Of a DNA stretch of 64,000 nt, positions 34,110 to 42,243 are shown piece by piece. Origin of the DNA: Seohaeicola sp024304985 (lineage in GTDB: Bacteria > Pseudomonadota > Alphaproteobacteria > Rhodobacterales > Rhodobacteraceae); assembly GCF_028802875.1 (NCBI RefSeq), contig NZ_JARAMP010000021.1:1-64000 (forward strand). The letters are read 5' to 3'. The translations under genes and the position numbers were made by a program. Position 1 is the first letter of the stretch. Every line of letters begins with the position of its first letter. Below the pieces are notes generated by a model. The model did no database searches. It was given only the letters and a program-made list of their open reading frames with translations, and had not been told where the DNA came from.

Positions 34110-34600
34110 CCGCGCGCCGCTGCATCCCATGGCCCGATAAGCGCCTGCGGACGCCTGCGGCCGATGTGCCCGCCATCACCGATGAGATCCGCGCCATCTG
34201 GACCGACATGATCGACACGATGGAAGCGATGCCCGGCGTCGGCCTCGCCGCGCCCCAGATCGGCGTGATGCTGCGCCTTGCCGTCGTCGATGCCTCGGAC
34301 AAGCGCGGGCAGGCCGTGCGCATGGCCAACCCCGAGATCGTCCACGCCTCGGTCCAGCTGCGCGACCACGAAGAAGCCAGCCCCAACCTGCCCGGTGTGT
34401 CCGCCACGATCAGCCGCCCCCGCGCGGTCCTCGTGCGCTTCCTCAACGAACTGGGCGAGGTTGAGGAACGGGATTTCGTCGGCCTCTGGGCCACATCGGT
34501 GCAGCATCAGATCGACCATCTGGCAGGCCGGATGTATTTCGATCACCTGTCAAAGGTGAAACGCGACATGCTGCTCCGCCGCGCAAGGAAACAGGCATGA
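34106..34600 (+). CDS. Degenerate peptide deformylase-like protein (third of three)
   Basis: This 164-residue protein keeps GVGLAAPQIG but has EEASPNLPG where active enzymes have EGCLSIPG, so the metal-binding Cys is replaced by Ser. It also has QHQIDHLAG where they have QHExDHLDG, so the catalytic Glu is Gln. The two His are retained. It is very unlikely to deformylate. It overlaps its neighbours on both sides (GTGA at 34106, ATGA at 34597), suggesting it is kept for a non-catalytic role such as a regulator or partner of the active copies or of Fmt. Confidence 0.85.
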   Translation: MTARRCIPWPDKRLRTPAADVPAITDEIRAIWTDMIDTMEAMPGVGLAAPQIGVMLRLAVVDASDKRGQAVRMANPEIVHASVQLRDHEEASPNLPGVSATISRPRAVLVRFLNELGEVEERDFVGLWATSVQHQIDHLAGRMYFDHLSKVKRDMLLRRARKQA

Positions 34601-35502
34601 GACTGGTGTTCATGGGCACGCCCGAATTTTCGGTCCCGGTGCTGGATGCGCTGGTCGCCGCGGGCCATGACATTGCCGCCGTCTATTGCCAGCCGCCCCG
34701 CCCCGCAGGACGCGGCAAGAAGGAGACGCCCACCCCCGTGCATCAGCGCGCGGCCGAACTGGGCTTGCCGGTCCGCCACCCCACCAGCCTCAAGGGGGCA
34801 GAGGCGCAGGCGGATTTCGCCGCACTCAATGCCGATGTGGCCGTGGTTGTGGCCTATGGTCTGATCCTGCCGCAAGCGGTGCTGGACGCGCCCAGACATG
34901 GCTGCCTGAACATCCATGCCAGCCTTCTGCCGCGCTGGCGCGGTGCCGCCCCCATCCACCGCGCCATCATGGCGGGCGATGCCGAAACGGGTATCTGCAT
35001 CATGCAGATGGACGCGGGGCTGGACACCGGCCCCGTGCTGCTGCGCGCGGCGACCCCCATCGGACCCGCGGAAACCACAGGCCAACTCCACGACCGCCTG
35101 TCCCGGATGGGCGCACGCCTGATCGTCGAGGCCCTTTCCCGGCTGGGTGATCTGGTGCCCGAAGCACAGCCCGCCGACGGCGTCACCTATGCCAGCAAGA
35201 TCGACAAGGCCGAAGCCGCCATCGACTGGTCCCGCCCCGCGCTTGAGGTGGACCGCCTGATCCGTGGCCTCTCGCCCTTTCCCGGCGCCTGGACCCTCCA
35301 TGACGGCCAGCGGATCAAACTGCTGGCCTCGCGTCTGGCGCAAGGCACGGGCGCGCCCGGCACGGTGCTGGACGATGCCCTGACCGTCGCCTGCGGCACG
35401 GGTGCGGTGCAGCTTTTGCGCTTGCAACGGGCCGGGCGCGGCGCGCAGGATGCGGCAGAGTTTCTGCGCGGCATGCCGCTGTCCAAAGGCACGCAACTAT
35501 AA
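34597..35502 (+). CDS. fmt: Methionyl-tRNA formyltransferase
   Basis: This 301-residue enzyme formylates initiator Met-tRNA. I see MRLVFMGTPEFSVPVLDALV, the folate-site AYGLILPQAVL, NIHASLLPRWRGAAPIHRAI (with the catalytic Asn/His and SLLPRWRG loop) and the C-terminal OB-like domain starting near PADGVTYASKIDKAEA. It is the last gene of the coupled def-def-def-fmt chain, which pairs formylation with deformylation. Confidence 0.96.
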   Translation: MRLVFMGTPEFSVPVLDALVAAGHDIAAVYCQPPRPAGRGKKETPTPVHQRAAELGLPVRHPTSLKGAEAQADFAALNADVAVVVAYGLILPQAVLDAPRHGCLNIHASLLPRWRGAAPIHRAIMAGDAETGICIMQMDAGLDTGPVLLRAATPIGPAETTGQLHDRLSRMGARLIVEALSRLGDLVPEAQPADGVTYASKIDKAEAAIDWSRPALEVDRLIRGLSPFPGAWTLHDGQRIKLLASRLAQGTGAPGTVLDDALTVACGTGAVQLLRLQRAGRGAQDAAEFLRGMPLSKGTQL

Positions 35503-35512
35503 GGGTTGAACG

Positions 35513-35752
35513 ATGTTTCCCACGATGATCGGAACGGTGGTGATAGCGGGGATCGTCGGCTATGCCTCGGAAAAGACGGGTTTCACCCATAACGGTTACC
35601 TGCAATCGATCATCATTTGCGTCGGCGGGGCGTTCCTCTTTTACTTCGTGCGGATCATGTTCGGTCTCAGCATCGGCACCCCCGGCGTGGACGCGATCCT
35701 GTCCTCGATCGGAGCGTTGATTCTGGTCCCGACCCATTGGCGCAAACGATAG
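35513..35752 (+). CDS. Small membrane protein, GlsB/YeaQ-like
   Basis: This 79-residue protein has three hydrophobic segments (MIGTVVIAGIVGYASEKTGF, SIIICVGGAFLFYFVRIMFG, DAILSSIGALILVP) and a short basic tail (THWRKR). Its size and Gly-rich helices resemble the transglycosylase-associated GlsB family, and a clearer member follows 9 bp later, so the two probably form a pair. It starts 10 bp after the fmt stop and may share its transcript. The function is unknown. Confidence 0.6.
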   Translation: MFPTMIGTVVIAGIVGYASEKTGFTHNGYLQSIIICVGGAFLFYFVRIMFGLSIGTPGVDAILSSIGALILVPTHWRKR

Positions 35753-35761
35753 GAGGCTGTG

Positions 35762-36001
35762 ATGGCGGTGATCTGGTTGCTGATCATAGGGGCCGCGGCG
35801 GGTTTCATCGCCACACGCCTGATGCGGATCGAGGCGGATATTATCACCACCATCGTGATCGGCATGGTCGGCGCGCTGATCGGGGGGCTGGTGCTGCGCG
35901 CCCTGCTGGCAGTGATGGGCTTCGGCGCGGGACTGGTGGGCGCGATCCTCGGTTCGCTGTTGCTGATCTGGCTCTGGCAGCTTTACACGGGCCGCAAGTA
36001 A
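35762..36001 (+). CDS. GlsB/YeaQ/YmgE family small membrane protein
   Basis: This 79-residue protein has three helices with the family pattern VIWLLIIGAAAGFIATRLMR, TTIVIGMVGALIGGLVLRAL and GAILGSLLLIWLWQLYTGRK. Members are stress-linked inner membrane proteins of unknown mechanism. ATG 35762 has AGGAGG at 35751-35756. It converges on pcaB with a 54-bp gap that contains one copy of the 22-bp motif. Confidence 0.78.
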   Translation: MAVIWLLIIGAAAGFIATRLMRIEADIITTIVIGMVGALIGGLVLRALLAVMGFGAGLVGAILGSLLLIWLWQLYTGRK

Positions 36002-36033
36002 CGCAACCTGCGCCCGTGGCCGCGTTGCCCTTT

Positions 36034-36055
36034 GGATATTTTCAGCAAGAAGAAG
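36034..36055 (+). repeat. Dispersed 22-bp intergenic motif, copy D (subtype GGATATTT)
   Basis: It reads GGATATTT-TCA-GCAAGAAGAAG and directly abuts the pcaB stop codon. It matches copy H at 21 of 22 positions. Confidence 0.75.
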
Positions 36056-37384
36056 CTAAAGCGCCCCTGCCGCAGCCGCGAAGCGACGCGCCTCATCGGG
36101 GGCAAGGCCCATCTGCTGCGTGGGATCGAAAACCGGGGAAAGATCCAGATCAGGATAAGAGGCGCGCGCCAGATCGGCCAGATCCGCGCCGGTCTCGCCG
36201 GCCTTTTTGCTCAGCGCCTTGATCGCCGCCTGCGCGTCAGGCCGGGGCAGATGCGCCGCTAGCGCGAAACTCAACGCCTCGGCATGGATCAGGTTCTGCC
36301 CGTCGATCATCGCGCCCAGCATCGCGCGGGGCAAGGGGGCCAGTGTCTGGGACAGGCTTTGTGCGTGAATCAGTGTCGCAGTGGTGGCAAGGCAAAGCTG
36401 CGGCAGCACCAGCCATTCGGTGAACCACGCCGCCCCGTCCCGGTCCAGCCGATGCAAGGCCGCGCCCTGCAAGGTGGCCTGCAGCCCCGCCACATGCCGC
36501 GCCGTCGCCGCCATGGCCGATGGCGACACCGGGTTCTGTTTCTGCGGCATGGTCGAGGAGGCGCCAGCGGCACCAAGCGAGACCTCGCCAATCCCCGTCT
36601 GCGTCAGGATCAACAGATCCTCGGCCATCTTGCCAAGGGCCAAGGCCAGCCGGGCCTGCCAATCGGCAATACGCAGGATCGGCCCGCGGTCACTGTGCCA
36701 GCTGCGCGCCGGATCATGCAGGTTCAGCGCCTTGGCCAACGCCTCCCGCGTCTCAAACGCCCTTGGCCCCAAAGCCGCCGATGTGCCCGCCGCCCCCGAC
36801 AGCGACACCCAGAGCGATGATTGCCGCAACGCAGGCAACTCCCCCACCAGATCAAGCAGCGGCGCGCCCCAATGCGCCACCGTCGCGCCGAAACTGGTGG
36901 GTGTCGCGTGCTGCCCATAGGTCCGCGCCGCCATCGGCAGATCGGCATGATCCGCCGCCAGCCGCCCCAGCGCCTTGACCGTGGCCCGCAGCATCTCTTC
37001 CTGCAACACCAGCATCTGCCGCAACCGCAGCATCAGCCCCGTGTCGATGATATCCTGCGAGGTCGCGCCCCAATGGGCGTATTGCGCATGTTCCGGCGCC
37101 TCCATCGCGGCACGGAAAGCGGCCACCAGACCGGGGACCGAGACACCATTCTGCCCAGTCGGTGCCGCCAGCCCGGCAGGGTCGATCTGCACCTCCATCG
37201 CGGCGCGGTGGATGAAGGCCGCCGCCGTTTCCGGGATCACCCCCAGCGCGCCTTGCACGCGTGCCAGCGCGCCTTCGACCAGCAGCATGGCGCGCACCTC
37301 GGCCGTGTCGGTAAAGAGCTTGCCCACATCGCCCGCCGGGAAAAGGCGGCTGTATAGAGGGCTGTCGAACACGGATGCGGCCAT
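36056..37384 (-). CDS. pcaB: 3-carboxy-cis,cis-muconate cycloisomerase
   Basis: This 442-residue fumarase/aspartase superfamily member carries the signature GAAGASSTMPQKQNPVSPS and an N-terminal VFDSPLYSRLFPAGDVGKLF, with GATSQDIIDTGLMLRLRQML. It resembles PurB, but the pca context and the sequence around PMAARTYGQHATPTSFG support PcaB, which makes 4-carboxymuconolactone. It is the last gene of the pobA-pca operon. Confidence 0.92.
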   Translation of the reverse strand: MAASVFDSPLYSRLFPAGDVGKLFTDTAEVRAMLLVEGALARVQGALGVIPETAAAFIHRAAMEVQIDPAGLAAPTGQNGVSVPGLVAAFRAAMEAPEHAQYAHWGATSQDIIDTGLMLRLRQMLVLQEEMLRATVKALGRLAADHADLPMAARTYGQHATPTSFGATVAHWGAPLLDLVGELPALRQSSLWVSLSGAAGTSAALGPRAFETREALAKALNLHDPARSWHSDRGPILRIADWQARLALALGKMAEDLLILTQTGIGEVSLGAAGASSTMPQKQNPVSPSAMAATARHVAGLQATLQGAALHRLDRDGAAWFTEWLVLPQLCLATTATLIHAQSLSQTLAPLPRAMLGAMIDGQNLIHAEALSFALAAHLPRPDAQAAIKALSKKAGETGADLADLARASYPDLDLSPVFDPTQQMGLAPDEARRFAAAAGAL

Positions 37385-37387
37385 GGC

Positions 37388-38098
37388 TCAGCCCTTCGCG
37401 ATCTGGGTCAGCAGATCGGCCAGACCCTCCGGGTCGGCAAAGAACGGCGAATGCCCCGTCGGCATGGCGTAAACATCCGCGTCCGGCCAGCCCTCCGTCA
37501 TGGTCCGCTGATACTCGGGCGGGATCGTCTGATCATCATCGCAGCGGATGTAGCTGCGCTTCACGCTGGCATGGGCCGCGCCCAGCCGGATCGGCGTGGC
37601 CTGCGGCTTGATCGCCTGAATGCACAGGCGGGGCAGCGCGTATTCCACCGCCTCGGCCGGGCAGCCGTTGTAGAAAAGCCCCGGCGCCTTGGCCAGATCG
37701 ACGCGGAAAGCCAACCCATCCTCGGTCCGGATCGCGGCATCGGCCATCGGCTGACGCGGCGCTTCCGCGCGCATCTCGACCAGAGATCGCCCATCCTGCG
37801 CCGCATAGGCGCACAGATAGATCAGCCGCGCGATCTTGTCCGGGGCCATCTCGGCGGCCAGGGAAATCGGAAAACCCGCCATGGAATGACCAACCAGCAT
37901 CACGGGCGCGTCGATGGCGTCGACGATCGCCTGCGCGTAACCCTCCAGCGTGATCTCTTGGTAAGGCGTGGCATCCGCCCCATGCCCCGGCAGGTCAATG
38001 GCGCGGGCCCTATGCCCCCGCGCCTCCAGCGCCGGAATCAGGTCACGCCAGCACCACGCGCCGTGGCACGAGCCGTGGATCAGAAGAAAGTCAGCCAT
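37388..38098 (-). CDS. Alpha/beta hydrolase in the pca operon
   Basis: This 236-residue hydrolase has FLLIHGSCHGAWCWRDLIP, oxyanion HGSCHG, the nucleophile elbow VMLVGHSMAGFPIS (Ser in GHSMAG) and a late GHSPFFADPEGLADLL with the catalytic His. The fold subtype (short, methylesterase/hydroxynitrile lyase-like) differs from PcaD, also present in the operon. It sits between pcaG and pcaB with no spacing, so it is probably co-expressed. It could hydrolyse an aromatic ester feeding the pathway, but this is inferred. Confidence 0.8.
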   Translation of the reverse strand: MADFLLIHGSCHGAWCWRDLIPALEARGHRARAIDLPGHGADATPYQEITLEGYAQAIVDAIDAPVMLVGHSMAGFPISLAAEMAPDKIARLIYLCAYAAQDGRSLVEMRAEAPRQPMADAAIRTEDGLAFRVDLAKAPGLFYNGCPAEAVEYALPRLCIQAIKPQATPIRLGAAHASVKRSYIRCDDDQTIPPEYQRTMTEGWPDADVYAMPTGHSPFFADPEGLADLLTQIAKG

Positions 38099-38698
38099 TC
38101 AGATATCCAGAAATACCGTCTCGCCCTCACCCTGAAGACGAATGTCGAAACGATACTGACCCTCACCGGTCCGCTTTGCAATCAACGTCTCAACCCGTGG
38201 CCGCTGTTCGATCCGTGCCAGCAAGGGATCGGCACTGTTATCCTCATCCTCGAAATAGATGCGGGTAGACAGGCCGATATTGATCCCGCGCGCCACGATC
38301 CACAGGCTGATATGCGGGGCCTGCATCGCGCCCGAGCGATGCCGCACCGCGCCCGGTTTCACCGTGCGCAGGGTGAATAACCCGCTGTCCTTGTCGGCGG
38401 CAAAGCGGCAAAATCCGCTGACCGCCGGATCGGCCCCCGCCTGTCCCGCGAAAAGCCCGGCCGCATCCGGTTGCCAGCTTTCCATCATTGCATCGCGCAG
38501 CGCCCATCCGGTGCCGTCGATCACAGCCCCCGTGATGGTGATGATCTGCCCCTTGGCCCCCTCCGCAATCGGCGACAGCCCCAGATCCTCAGGGTAAACC
38601 CCCGGCAACCCGGCAAAGCTGGGAATGCAGCCGATATGCACATAGGGGCCTGCCGTCTGGGATGGCGTCTCGGTCAGCGTCTCAAGCGATTGCACCAT
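38099..38698 (-). CDS. pcaG: Protocatechuate 3,4-dioxygenase, alpha subunit
   Basis: This 199-residue intradiol dioxygenase subunit has SQTAGPYVHIGCIPSFAG, TITGAVIDGTGWALRDAMME, SGFCRFAADKDSGLFTLRTV and APHISLWIVARGINIGLSTR. The alpha subunit lacks the full set of iron ligands and pairs with PcaH. It catalyses ortho cleavage of protocatechuate to 3-carboxy-cis,cis-muconate. It follows pcaH with a 3-bp gap. Confidence 0.94.
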   Translation of the reverse strand: MVQSLETLTETPSQTAGPYVHIGCIPSFAGLPGVYPEDLGLSPIAEGAKGQIITITGAVIDGTGWALRDAMMESWQPDAAGLFAGQAGADPAVSGFCRFAADKDSGLFTLRTVKPGAVRHRSGAMQAPHISLWIVARGINIGLSTRIYFEDEDNSADPLLARIEQRPRVETLIAKRTGEGQYRFDIRLQGEGETVFLDI

Positions 38699-38701
38699 GG
38701 C

Positions 38702-39439
38702 TTACATCCCCTCCAGCTTGTTCTCGAACATGGTTTGTCGCCGCCCGCGCAGCACGATGTCGAACTTGTAGGCCAGAAAATCCAAAGGCCGCGCCCGGCT
38801 CATGTCCAGAGGCGCCACCAGACGGTCCAACTGGCTGCGCGCCTTGATCGTCGCGGCAATCGGGCAGCGGTCGATCAGGGGGTCGCCCTCGAAATACATC
38901 TGCGTGATCAGGCGTTGCCCGAAACTGTGCCCAAAGACCGAGATATGGATATGCATCGGTCGCCAGTCATTCGCCCGGTTCGGCCAAGGATAGGCCCCGG
39001 GCCGGATCGTCAGGAACTGATAGCGCCCCTCCGCATCGGTGATCGTGCGCCCGCAACCGCCGAAATTCGGGTCCAGCGGGGCCAGATAATTGTCCTTCAC
39101 ATGCCGATAGCGCCCGCCCGCATTGGCCTGCCAGATTTCCACCAGAGTATGCGGCACGGGCCGCGCATTCTCATCCAGTACCCGCCCATGCATCAGGATA
39201 CGCTCGCCAATCGCAGGGCTGCCATCCTTTGAGAAGTTGAGGATCAGGTTGTTATCCAGTGGCCCCAGCAGGGAGTGGCCGAACCGTGGCCCCGTCTCCT
39301 CGCTGGGCGTGCTTTCCATCGACAAGAGCGGCCATTTCGGCGAGCGCGGCACGGATGTCTTGTATTCGGGATCGTAGGGAACCGGATGCAGATGCCGCTG
39401 GCGCGGGATCAGCGGGCCTTGATCTGTCGTCTCACTCAT
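38702..39439 (-). CDS. pcaH: Protocatechuate 3,4-dioxygenase, beta subunit
   Basis: This 245-residue subunit carries the Fe(III) ligands: Tyr in YRHVKDNYLAPLDP, Tyr in RPGAYPWPNR and the HxH in WRPMHIHISVFG. Other conserved parts are HGRVLDENARPVPHTLVEIW and YFEGDPLIDRCPI. ATG 39439 (MSETTD) is preferred over 39460. Its start overlaps the pcaC stop by a few bases. Confidence 0.95.
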   Translation of the reverse strand: MSETTDQGPLIPRQRHLHPVPYDPEYKTSVPRSPKWPLLSMESTPSEETGPRFGHSLLGPLDNNLILNFSKDGSPAIGERILMHGRVLDENARPVPHTLVEIWQANAGGRYRHVKDNYLAPLDPNFGGCGRTITDAEGRYQFLTIRPGAYPWPNRANDWRPMHIHISVFGHSFGQRLITQMYFEGDPLIDRCPIAATIKARSQLDRLVAPLDMSRARPLDFLAYKFDIVLRGRRQTMFENKLEGM

Positions 39440-39815
39440 TCTCTGCCTCCATCTCGGCATAGGTCGCCTTGGCCAGTTTCAGCGCATGATTGGCCCGCGG
39501 CACCCCGGCATAGATCGCCACATGCTGAAACGCCTCCAACACGTCGCGCTTGCTGGCCCCCGTCCGGGCCGTGGCGCGGATATGCATCGGGATTTCCTCG
39601 AAATTCCCCGTCGCCGCCAGCAGCGCCAGCGTCAGCATCGACCGTTCGCGCAAGCTGATTCCGTCACTGGCCCAGACGGTGCCCCATGCCCCTTCGGTGA
39701 TCAGCGTCTGGAAGGGTTCGTCAAACGCTGTCTTTGCCGCCTCGGCCCGGTCCACATGGGTATCGCCCAGAACCTTGCGGCGCACCTGCATGCCCTTGTC
39801 GAACCGCTCAGACAT
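39432..39815 (-). CDS. pcaC: 4-carboxymuconolactone decarboxylase
   Basis: This 127-residue protein of the CMD/AhpD family has RFDKGMQVRRKVLGDTHVDR, then LRERSMLTLALLAATGNFEE and MHIRATARTGASKRDVLEAF. It converts 4-carboxymuconolactone to 3-oxoadipate enol-lactone. No CxxC of AhpD is present, as expected for a decarboxylase. ATG 39815 (MSERFD) was chosen. Its 5' end overlaps pcaD by 8 bp. Confidence 0.93.
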   Translation of the reverse strand: MSERFDKGMQVRRKVLGDTHVDRAEAAKTAFDEPFQTLITEGAWGTVWASDGISLRERSMLTLALLAATGNFEEIPMHIRATARTGASKRDVLEAFQHVAIYAGVPRANHALKLAKATYAEMEAENE

Positions 39816-40596
39816 GACCCACATCCTGCATGAACTTGGTCAATACGGCGGCGTATTCTTCGGGCTGCTCGACACAAGGCAGATGCCCCGCCTTGCGGAT
39901 CAGATGGAACTGCGACCCGGGGATCAACTCCACCGTCTCACGCACCAGATCGGGCGGCGTCGAACCATCGTCAGACCCGGCAATCCCCAGCGTCGGCAGG
40001 CGCAGGCCCGAAGTCGGCGTGTAGAAATCCGTCCCCGAAATCGCCGCAGAACAGCCGATATAGCCCTCTGCCGGTTGCCGCACCAGCATGTTGCGCCAGG
40101 CGTGGAATGCGTCCGTCTTGCGGAAGGGCGCCGAAAACCACCGCTCCATGATCGCATCGGCCAAAGCCTCGATCCCGCCCGCGCGGACCGCGGCAATCCG
40201 GTCATCCCACATCGCCGGCTGACCGATCTTGGCGCCGGTGTTCGACAGAACCATTGCCCGCACCAGATCCATCCGTTTCACGGCCAGACCCTGCGCGATC
40301 ATCCCGCCGATGGACAGGCCCACAAAAAGCGCGTCCCTGACCTCCAGATGATCCATCAACCGTTCCACATCACGCACCAATGTGCCCATGGCATAGGGCG
40401 CAGGCGTCAGTTCCGACAGCCCATGCCCCCGCTTGTCATAGCGGATGTATTTCAACCCCTTGGGCAGTAGCGGCAGCACCTGATCCCACAGGCGCAGGTC
40501 GGTGCCCAGCGAGTTTGCGAACACCACAGGCCGCCCCGACAGGTCGCCGTCGATACGGTAGTGAAGCTTGATATCCCCCAGATCGGCTATACGCAT
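39808..40596 (-). CDS. pcaD: 3-oxoadipate enol-lactonase
   Basis: This 262-residue alpha/beta hydrolase has the PcaD pattern VVFANSLGTDLRLWDQVLPL, RYDKRGHGLSE, the nucleophile elbow FVGLSIGGMIAQGLAVKR, and a late LIRKAGHLPCVEQPEEYAAV with the catalytic His. It hydrolyses the enol-lactone to 3-oxoadipate. It is coupled to pobA (TGATG). Confidence 0.93.
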   Translation of the reverse strand: MRIADLGDIKLHYRIDGDLSGRPVVFANSLGTDLRLWDQVLPLLPKGLKYIRYDKRGHGLSELTPAPYAMGTLVRDVERLMDHLEVRDALFVGLSIGGMIAQGLAVKRMDLVRAMVLSNTGAKIGQPAMWDDRIAAVRAGGIEALADAIMERWFSAPFRKTDAFHAWRNMLVRQPAEGYIGCSAAISGTDFYTPTSGLRLPTLGIAGSDDGSTPPDLVRETVELIPGSQFHLIRKAGHLPCVEQPEEYAAVLTKFMQDVGHV

Positions 40597-41762
40597 CAGT
40601 ATGGTAACCCCACATAGTTTTCCGCCAAGGCGCGCTGCGCCGCGACAGAGGTTTCCAGATAGTCCAGCTCCGCCTCCTGCATGCGCTGCTCAAAGGGCGA
40701 CTGGTCCGGGAACCGGTGTAGCATGGTCGTCAGCGACCATGAAAACCTTTCCGATTTCCAGACGCGGGCCAAGGCGCGTTCCGAGTATTTCGTCACACCC
40801 TCATCATCGCCCTGATAATACTGGATCAGCCCCTCATGCAGATAATGCACATCCCCGATGGCAAGGTTCAGACCCTTGGCCCCCGTGGGCGGCACGATAT
40901 GGGCCGCATCACCAACAAGGAACAACCGCCCCCATCGCATCGGTTCGGCCACGAAAGACCGCAAGGGTGCGATGGATTTCTCGATCGACGGACCTGTCAC
41001 CAGCGCCTCTGCGGCATCCGCCGGAATCCGGCGGCGCAATTCATCCCAGAATGCCTGATCCGACCATTGATCCAGACTGTCCGTCACCGGGCACTGCACG
41101 TAATAGCGGCTCAGATTCGCGTTCCGCATCGAACACAGCGCAAAGCCGCGCTCATGGTTGGCATAGATCAGCTCATGGCTGACAGGCGGCGTCTCGGACA
41201 GCACACCCAGCCAGCCGAACGGATAAACCCGCTCATATTCGCGCAGCACATCGGCGGGAATCTCTTTGCGGCAAGGACCGTGGAACCCGTCGCAGCCAGC
41301 CACGAAATCACAGTCGATCCGGTGCACTTTGCCATCTTTCATATAGGTGACGTATGGCGCATCGGTATCAAGATCATGCGGCTTCACCGCCGCCGCCTCA
41401 TGGATCACCACACCACCCGCCTTGTCGCGCGCCGCATAAAGATCGCGCGTCACCTCGGTCTGGCCGTAAACCATGACCTGCTTGCCGACCAAGGCATCAA
41501 AGTCGATGCGAAACCCCCGGTTCCGCGCCGCCAGATAGGTGCCGCCATGCACGAATCCCTCGGTATCCATGCGCGCACCGACCCCTGCCTTGCGCAGCAT
41601 CTCGACGCTGCCCCATTCCAGAACGCCCGCGCGGATGCGGCTTAGCACATAATCGCGGGTCTGGCGTTCCAGAACCACCGTGTCGATTCCGGCATTGTGC
41701 AGCAGCTGTGACAGCAGCAGGCCCGACGGACCCCCGCCGATGATGCAGACCTGTGTGCGCAT
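40596..41762 (-). CDS. pobA: 4-hydroxybenzoate 3-monooxygenase
   Basis: This 388-residue FAD monooxygenase has VCIIGGGPSGLLLSQLLHNA (FAD-binding), RIRAGVLEWGSVEMLRKAGV, the DG motif CDFVAGCDGFHGPCRKEIP and GRLFLVGDAAHIVPPTGAKG. These match PobA, which forms protocatechuate with NADPH and O2. It is first in the operon, starting at ATG 41762. A TTGACA (minus, plus 41812-41817) lies about 50 bp upstream without a good -10 partner. No PobR or PcaQ regulator gene is present nearby. Confidence 0.94.
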   Translation of the reverse strand: MRTQVCIIGGGPSGLLLSQLLHNAGIDTVVLERQTRDYVLSRIRAGVLEWGSVEMLRKAGVGARMDTEGFVHGGTYLAARNRGFRIDFDALVGKQVMVYGQTEVTRDLYAARDKAGGVVIHEAAAVKPHDLDTDAPYVTYMKDGKVHRIDCDFVAGCDGFHGPCRKEIPADVLREYERVYPFGWLGVLSETPPVSHELIYANHERGFALCSMRNANLSRYYVQCPVTDSLDQWSDQAFWDELRRRIPADAAEALVTGPSIEKSIAPLRSFVAEPMRWGRLFLVGDAAHIVPPTGAKGLNLAIGDVHYLHEGLIQYYQGDDEGVTKYSERALARVWKSERFSWSLTTMLHRFPDQSPFEQRMQEAELDYLETSVAAQRALAENYVGLPY

Positions 41763-41838
41763 GTGACCTCTCCCCTGTTCGCGAGGGAAGAGAAGCAAAA
41801 ATAGTTTACGCTGTCAATTAAAATGGCGCATGCAGAAA

Positions 41839-42093
41839 CTACAGCGTGATCAGAACGATCCCTGTCAGGATCAGCAACCCGCCCAAAGCCTGATGCATGG
41901 TCGGCGGCGCGATCGAGGCTGACAGGATGCCGATGACCAGCACGGTCACCAGCGTCACGATCACCGCCAGCGCCGCCAGCCATCCGGGGTGAATTCCCTC
42001 GCAATAGGGTCTGAGCAGAAGTGTGGCCAGAGCATAGCTTCCGGCTGCGGTCAGGACCATGACGGCCCGGTGTGAGGCAAGAATGATTTTCAT
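41839..42093 (-). CDS. Small membrane protein, function unknown
   Basis: This 84-residue protein begins MKIILASHRAVMVLTAAGSY and has two further helices (WLAALAVIVTLVTVLVIGIL and QALGGLLILTGIVLITL). I recognise no family. It starts at ATG 42093 rather than the in-frame start 22 codons upstream. It lies upstream of pobA on the same strand but 76 bp away, so it may be a separate unit. Confidence 0.6.
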   Translation of the reverse strand: MKIILASHRAVMVLTAAGSYALATLLLRPYCEGIHPGWLAALAVIVTLVTVLVIGILSASIAPPTMHQALGGLLILTGIVLITL

Positions 42094-42243
42094 GATGATA
42101 CGGTCTTTCTGTGACGAACGCCTGAAATAAGGCCGATCAATGATGGTGAAATAAGGCACAACCTTTGCATGTGACGTCGCACCCGAAAAGGCGGGAAAAC
42201 CTTACCTAAGGTTGTGGATAACTCCGGCTGATAGATGGCCCTG

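Noticed and set aside
41812..41817. A TTGACA upstream of pobA as a promoter
   Set aside because: No acceptable -10 sequence occurs at the right spacing; the promoter may need an activator, so I left it out as a feature.
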